A stretch of DNA of 64,000 bases, taken from positions 1 through 64,000 of the forward strand of contig VWND01000067.1 of the NCBI GenBank assembly GCA_009599575.1. The letters are read 5' to 3'. The translations under genes and the position numbers were made by a program. Of this stretch, positions 58,801 through 64,000 are shown one piece after another (within the stretch, counting starts at the first letter, position 1; every line of letters starts with the position of its first letter). The notes beneath the pieces are model-generated. The model was given only the letters and a program-made list of their open reading frames with translations. It was not told where the DNA came from and made no database searches. The DNA is from Blumeriella jaapii. Its lineage: Eukaryota > Ascomycota > Leotiomycetes > Helotiales > Drepanopezizaceae.

Positions 58801-59149
58801 ATTAAAAAAAAACGAAAAATTTAAAATTATTCAAAAAAAAAAACGATTTTGAATTAAAAAAAATTTAAAAAAAGATTTATAATATCGCAGTTAATTTAGC
58901 CGATAAAAGGGAATTTTCGGAAAAAATCAGCTTTTTAGCTTTCGCTATAAAAATTCAAAAGTCAAAACGACGAAACTGCTTTTATACGGCTATAAAAGCG
59001 CCAAAAATAAAAATAATATTTAAAAAAAGTACGATCGCTTTCGTTTTATTCGATAATAAAACCGAAATTAATTGCATAAACCAGGAAATAGCCGAAGCTA
59101 ATAATATTCCGATTATCACCGATAAACAAATGATTTATACGACCGTTAA
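55874..59149 (+). mobile_element. Ty3/Gypsy copy plus-1 (B family), 5' end to protease
   Basis: Begins TGTAAAACGGTGATACTTTG, with the TATA-box region at about 55,975 and gag relic (56,909-57,100 open: MRGRMLFPGFFNTLLFN, ANVTDFIEKYKKTYEDFG). A zinc-knuckle remnant YKCEFYNNKKIYC lies near 57,995-58,035 and a decayed retropepsin near 58,900-59,149. It stops in the protease at the start of plus-2. The rest of pol should lie beyond plus-2, outside the window. Confidence 0.78.
56909..57100 (+). pseudogene. Gag fragment of plus-1
   Basis: A 63-codon open piece, FIEKYKKTYEDFGIFKTKIF, ending KSINK. It matches 33,817-34,008 (minus) and 60,166-60,384. The stop after it is shared by all three copies, so either the ancestral frame really shifts there or RIP hit the same Gln codon in each. 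Function in the family: capsid/nucleocapsid precursor. Confidence 0.65.
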
Positions 59150-60165
59150 TATAAAACGGTGATATCTTGTATTGATAGGAGTTGATAGTTTTAGCTATGG
59201 TCGAAGCATAGACCCCTCCGAGACCCCCTGCCACTAACTACCTTTAACAAATATAAAAGCAAAGCATCCTTTTAAATAGTATTATAGGCACGCAATCCAA
59301 TTCATACTTTTTTTTTTTTTTTTTTTTTTTTTCTTTTTTCAGTCTTTTTTAAGAATTTCCTAAATTATTTTATTCACCGATATATGGCCGTATCAATCTG
59401 GTTTTCTTATCTACTTTTATATTTGATAATCTACGCAAGGATTCAAACTTCGGTATTTCGTTTTTATATATTCGCCGATGCATTTCTTAAATTTATAATT
59501 AAAATCGATTTCGATATTTCGTTATTACGGCTTAAAAAACTTCTTATATAATATTATTCGCAGCTGCATTATATAAAAAACCCTTAATAGCTTTTTTTAT
59601 TTTACGCACAGTTATTAAATTACAAAAATGCAATATATTTCAGAAACGTTTGAAATTACGATTAGGCAATCTTAAACCGTGCGAAATTTAAAACGCAAAA
59701 GTCGCTTTTTTATTTAAAAATAACAAATCGAATATTGGTTCGTACGCTTCGACCGCTGCGCTCGGCCTTTTTGAATTAAATCTTTTTTAGTCAAACGCCT
59801 AGCGAAAACTTTATCTTTTGATTTTACGTTTTATAATTATAGCAATTACAATTTGCGGCTTTTTATTAAAAGTAATAAGAAAATGGCTGTACGTATATTG
59901 GCCTGAGCCACGGAATATCGAAACTGTAAATTATATAATAATATTATATCAATTTAATTAACTTATTAAAAAACAAATTTTTTAATATATTATTTAAATA
60001 TCTGAACGCAATTTTATTTTATTTAATTTTTTTAAAAAACACAAAAACTTTTTTAATAGCTTCTTTATTAAAAACGATTTATTTCATATTAAAAATCCTT
60101 AACCTGCAATTCCAGAAAACACTTATTCGTTTAATTTAAATCCTACCAACATTTTTATTAATATT

Positions 60166-60384
60166 ATGGACAACGACGCTTTTCGTTTTTTTATACGAGG
60201 CCGTATGCTTTTTCCTGGCTCCTTTGGTGCATTTTTATTTAATGGCGCCAATATTACCGATTTTATCGAAAAATATAAAAAAACTTGTAAGGATTTCGAA
60301 GTTTTTAAAACTGAAATATTCGATAAATTTTTTCGCTACTATAACCCAACTATTAAGAATATTATTAAATTAATAAATAAATAA
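60166..60384 (+). pseudogene. Gag fragment of plus-2
   Basis: A 72-codon open frame: FRFFIRGRMLFPGSFGAFLF, then GANITDFIEKYKKTCKDFEV. It is the best preserved of the three gag N-terminal blocks (C kept at K-T-C-K-D). Confidence 0.65.
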
Positions 60385-62218
60385 AAAGCTATTAAGGCTC
60401 GAAATTAGCGTAAACTAATTAAAACTTTGAAATCGGAATTTCGAAACCACGATCGCTAATAAATCCGCGATATTATCGCTTTTTTTAAATAATTTGTTAT
60501 AACAACTCGCTAAACCAAAAAACTCAAAGTTTATTATCGTATTTATACGAAAGTTTTAACGTTTTCGTTAACAAAAAAGTTTTAAGCGAAATTAAATAAA
60601 AAAGATTGTTTTTACTTAGCTTTTCAACCAGCATTCGCAACAAAACTATTAAGCATTTTAAAATTAATAAACAAAATCTTAAAACTTTCGATTAATATTT
60701 CAAACTTGTAAAATTCGTTTTTAAACAAAACCAAAGCGAACGTATTATCGAAGTTATAAACCAAAAAAAATCTCCTTTTTTTATTTACAAAAAAGACGTA
60801 GAAACTTTAATGCAAAAATATATCCAGCTATTAAAAGTTATTAAAATCGCCAAAAAACAATCAATTATTATATTATTTAATCGTTTTGCAAAACCTATAA
60901 GCTTGGAAAAACTTAACAAAAATATCGAAACTTTCGTATTAAAATTTATCGATATTAAAATTCAAAGATTTTAAAGCAAAATCGAAAGTTTTATACAATA
61001 GCAGAAAAAACTTTTTTATATTAATTCGGATAATAAAAACGATCAAAATAACTTTTATAATAATTGTTTTTTTTAAAATGCGCGAAGCGATTAATCTCGC
61101 CAAGCTATCGTAAAAATAATAGCTATTTAATAGCAATCTTTTCGTATTAGCGATCAGATTCAGCGAAATACTAATTATAATAACGATTATTAAAAAAAAA
61201 AAAGAAATTAACGCGAAAATCAAAATCGCGGCTATTAAAGTAATAAAAGTAATTATTAAAACAGACCTCGTAGTTTTAAATGTAAATTTTGTAATAACAG
61301 AAAAATTTACTGCGAAAAACCTTATATTTGCTTTAAATACAAAACATTTAATTTTTGTATAAATAATAGTATTTGTTATATTAATAAATATAAAGCGATT
61401 TGCTTCGGACCGACGAAAGTAAAAATAGGCCCTTTTAATAAAGCTGAAAATTAAAACTGATTAAACATTATTCGCTTAAAAATGAAAAGTACGAAATAAA
61501 ACGATTGCTTAGAAAACAGAAAAAATACAAAAATAATTTTTATTAATAAAAAAGAAAACATTTCAGAAAGCGTATTAATTAAAAAAAAAACCTTTATCTT
61601 AAGCGTAAATAGAATTTAAATAAATAAATAAAAAACAAATGCATATATTATTAATGCAATTATCGCATTTGCAAATATTATAGCTGCATAATCAAGCCAG
61701 CGAATCACAAAAAAGCAAAATGCTTCTGTTTTATTCGCTAAACCAACTGATATAAAAAAAAACGTTAAAATCGAAAAAAAGAAAAATTTTGAAATTCGAA
61801 AAAAAAACCGATAAAATTATTAAAAAAACGTTTATAATAAAAGAAATTAACGACGATATAAAAAATATCGATATCGATATTCCGATTTAAATTATTCAAA
61901 AAATACCAGCTTCTAAGCGTTTATTATTAATGCGAAGCGAAAAATAAATCGACAAATATATTAGCCTCGAAGCCGTCGACGAAGCTATTAAAAAAATCAT
62001 AAAACAATAAATTAAATTAAAATTCAGCGATTTATTTAGCATAAAAAAAAAATTCGATAAAATTATTAATAAACAAATTTTTGTATTAAAAAAAAACGAA
62101 AAAATTAAAATCACTCGAAAAAAAAACGATTTTAAATTAAAAAAAAAATCAGAAAAAAATTTATAACACCGCAGTTAATTTAGCCGATAAAAAGAAATTT
62201 TTAGAAAAAATCAGCCTT

Positions 62219-62623
62219 TTGGCCTTCGTTATAAAAACCCAAAAGTCAAAACGACGAAACTGCTTTTATACGGCTATAAAAGCATTAAAAATAAAAACAA
62301 TACTTAAGAAAAATACGACCGCCTTCGCTTTACTCGATAATAAAGCCGAAATTAATTGCATAAACCAAAAAACAGCCGAAGCTAGTAATATTCCGATTAT
62401 TATCGATAAACGAATAATTTATATTATCGTTAATAAAAATATTATTAAATTTAATAAAATTGTACGAAATATAAAAGTCGATATTAAAAATATTATTATT
62501 TATGGAAACTTTTTAATAATAAAAAAATGCTTTTATTTTATTATTTTTAAAATATTCTGGATTTTAAAAAGTTTCGTCAGTTTTAAATACACCGAAAACG
62601 GCCAGATAAAAACCTTTTTTTAA
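62219..62623 (+). pseudogene. Retropepsin fragment of plus-2
   Basis: 134-codon open frame. NTTAFALLDNKAEINCINQ is the active-site loop (Asp kept, Gly of D-x-G lost), followed by KTAEASNIPIIIDKR. The frame pairs with 31,639-32,067 (minus). The Met at its start is internal to the gag-pol reading frame, so it is not a real start. Confidence 0.75.
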
Positions 62624-63379
62624 AACTGAAACCGGTTTTTTTAAAGTTAAATCATCGTCGCCGGCGATAAAATCTTTTTAATCGACGTTTTATCGAAAAA
62701 CAAATAGCCGGCTTTGATCTTAAAACAAACGCTAAGCTATAACAAAACCTGAAAAATATTTAACTAAAAGCATTTACGTTATTAATCGAAATAATACCGC
62801 GAATAAAATTAGCTAATATTAATATTTTTGGCTATTAATTCGAAAATAAAAATTCCGAAAATTTCGTTTTCGTATTAAATAAACCCGACTTATATATCCT
62901 ATCTTTTTGTATTAATATCAGCACTTTTTATAAGCGCAAAACTAATAAAATACGATCCGTAAATCTTAGCGAATCCGATAAAAATATTTCCGGAAAAATA
63001 AACGATTAATTTAAAAAAAATAAAATAACAAAACTATTTTAATTAATTATTAGCGAATTCGAAAGATTTATTATCGGCCGATTTTTTAGCTTATTATTTG
63101 GCAGCCGATTATAAAAAAACGATTTGATAATTTAGCAATCGAAATCTAATTTTTGCCAAAAAAAAAAGAAATCTTATACGAAATTTTACGCAATCGCGAA
63201 AAGGCTATAATTTTCGATTTTACCGAAATAAGCCAATTCAGCTTTAACGTTACGCTTTATATCGATATCAAAACCGTGTTTTACGAAACCTGGCAAAAAA
63301 AAACCTTTTTAATTTTTAAAACCTTTTAAAATAAAATAATCGAAATGCTAAAAAAACAAATCAAATAAAAAATTTTCGA

Positions 63380-64000
63380 ATTTTGCTACGGCCTATACAA
63401 AAATAAATAGTTTATCGTTGCGAAAAAAAAAAAAAAAATTTACAAACTTATTATCGCAATCGTCGAAATAAACAAAATAACGATACGAAACGCTAACGTG
63501 CCATCCAACGTCGATTAATTTTCGAACGAATTCGCAAAACTAACAATCGCTTTCTTTTTCGACCTGTTTTCCGGCTACGATTATTTAATACTTGACCTAC
63601 GATTTCGAAATATAACGGCAATTTAAATATCAATCGGTTTATTGCGTATAACGAAAATACTTATAAAAACTATTAATTTAATCGCTTAATTCGTAAAAAT
63701 CGTATACAAAATCCTTATAATTTGCATTTTTAATATTGCTTTTTTTTACGTTAACGACGTTAAAATAAAAGGCCTTAAATTATATTATAATAATAAAAAA
63801 ATCTTTTTTAAAATTCGACGTTATATAATAAAATATATTTAAAATATCGACAAAATTATAATTTGTTTCGAAAAAACTAAAGCTATTATTGGCCTTCGAT
63901 TAAAATTTTGCATATCCGAAATAAATATCGTTGGCTATATAATTAATAACGCTGGCCGCTATTTTTAACGAAAAAAAATTAAAAAAATCTGCGAATAAAA
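63380..64000 (+). pseudogene. Reverse transcriptase relic of plus-2
   Basis: FFDLFSGYDYLILDLRFR near 63,557-63,612 keeps the first catalytic Asp block. FYVNDVKIKGLKLYY near 63,745-63,790 is the V-D-D box with Asp now Asn. EKTKAIIGLRLKFCISEINI near 63,870-63,930 and VGYIINNAGRYF close to 63,968 follow. The domain runs off the window end. Confidence 0.8.

Larger units (their letters stand above)
59150..64000 (+). mobile_element. Ty3/Gypsy copy plus-2 (B family), truncated by window end
   Basis: Begins TATAAAACGGTGATATCTTG (TG now TA) directly inside plus-1 protease. It carries gag (60,166-60,384 open), a knuckle remnant near 61,280-61,310, retropepsin (62,219-62,623) and most of the RT domain to the window end. 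GTTAA at 59,145-59,149 is the probable target duplication; its partner lies outside. Same layout as copy B, confirming that LTR-like end, gag and pol belong together in this family. Confidence 0.8.

Noticed and set aside
59046..59234. Minus-strand frame across the plus-1/plus-2 boundary
   Set aside because: It spans an insertion junction and is antisense to protease and the LTR-like end.

Overview
The window reads as nuclear DNA from a filamentous ascomycete (Pezizomycotina-type) fungus, probably a subtelomeric or other repeat-dense AT isochore. Three things point there: a broken OrsD-RecQ 'telomere-linked helicase' (TLH) gene, a family known from fungal chromosome ends; fungal Ty3/Gypsy, Ty1/Copia and Tad1-like LINE elements; and a strong RIP-like mutation pattern, with CA and TG almost absent, TA abundant, CpG retained, many in-frame TAA stops and catalytic Asp changed to Asn. 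No intact host gene, rRNA or ordinary tRNA was recognised.

Layout. Bases 1-7,135 are a strand-asymmetric, T-rich satellite built from 10- to 60-bp units, with a recurring ACGCT box. A possible tRNA-derived SINE lies at 7,250-7,405. After AT-rich DNA and CTATTT microsatellites (8,935-9,775) comes the TLH-like pseudogene (9,789-14,908, minus strand). Upstream of it are a short GC-normal island with a tRNA-like B box (15,055-15,450), eleven 206-bp tandem units (15,455-17,711), most with a 66-codon minus-strand ORF, and six units of about 186 bp carrying hairpins and TTAGGGTTA-like motifs (17,712-18,840).

From 18,864 to the end the window is a nested transposon graveyard. Two Gypsy copies on the minus strand (A, 18,864-26,816; B, 26,817-35,043) share pol but differ in gag. 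Copy A is interrupted by a much younger 1.27-kb element with terminal inverted repeats and an 8-bp target duplication (21,861-23,129). Copy B abuts, and probably inserted into, the RNase H region of a minus-strand Copia element (35,044-39,381 and 45,691-46,872). The Copia gag is itself split by a plus-strand Tad1-like LINE (39,382-45,690, 14-bp target duplication). Copia's 5' LTR adjoins a second, inverted LINE copy (46,878-49,203 and 55,612-55,873). That copy is split by a chromodomain-type Gypsy element with both LTRs and a 5-bp target duplication (49,204-55,606). Two further B-type Gypsy copies follow on the plus strand, the second inserted in the protease region of the first (55,874-59,149; 59,150 to the window end).

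The genes form no pathway; almost everything is selfish DNA or its decay products. The most informative parts are the TLH locus with its flanking satellites, the RIP-spared inserts, and the nesting, which gives a relative history.
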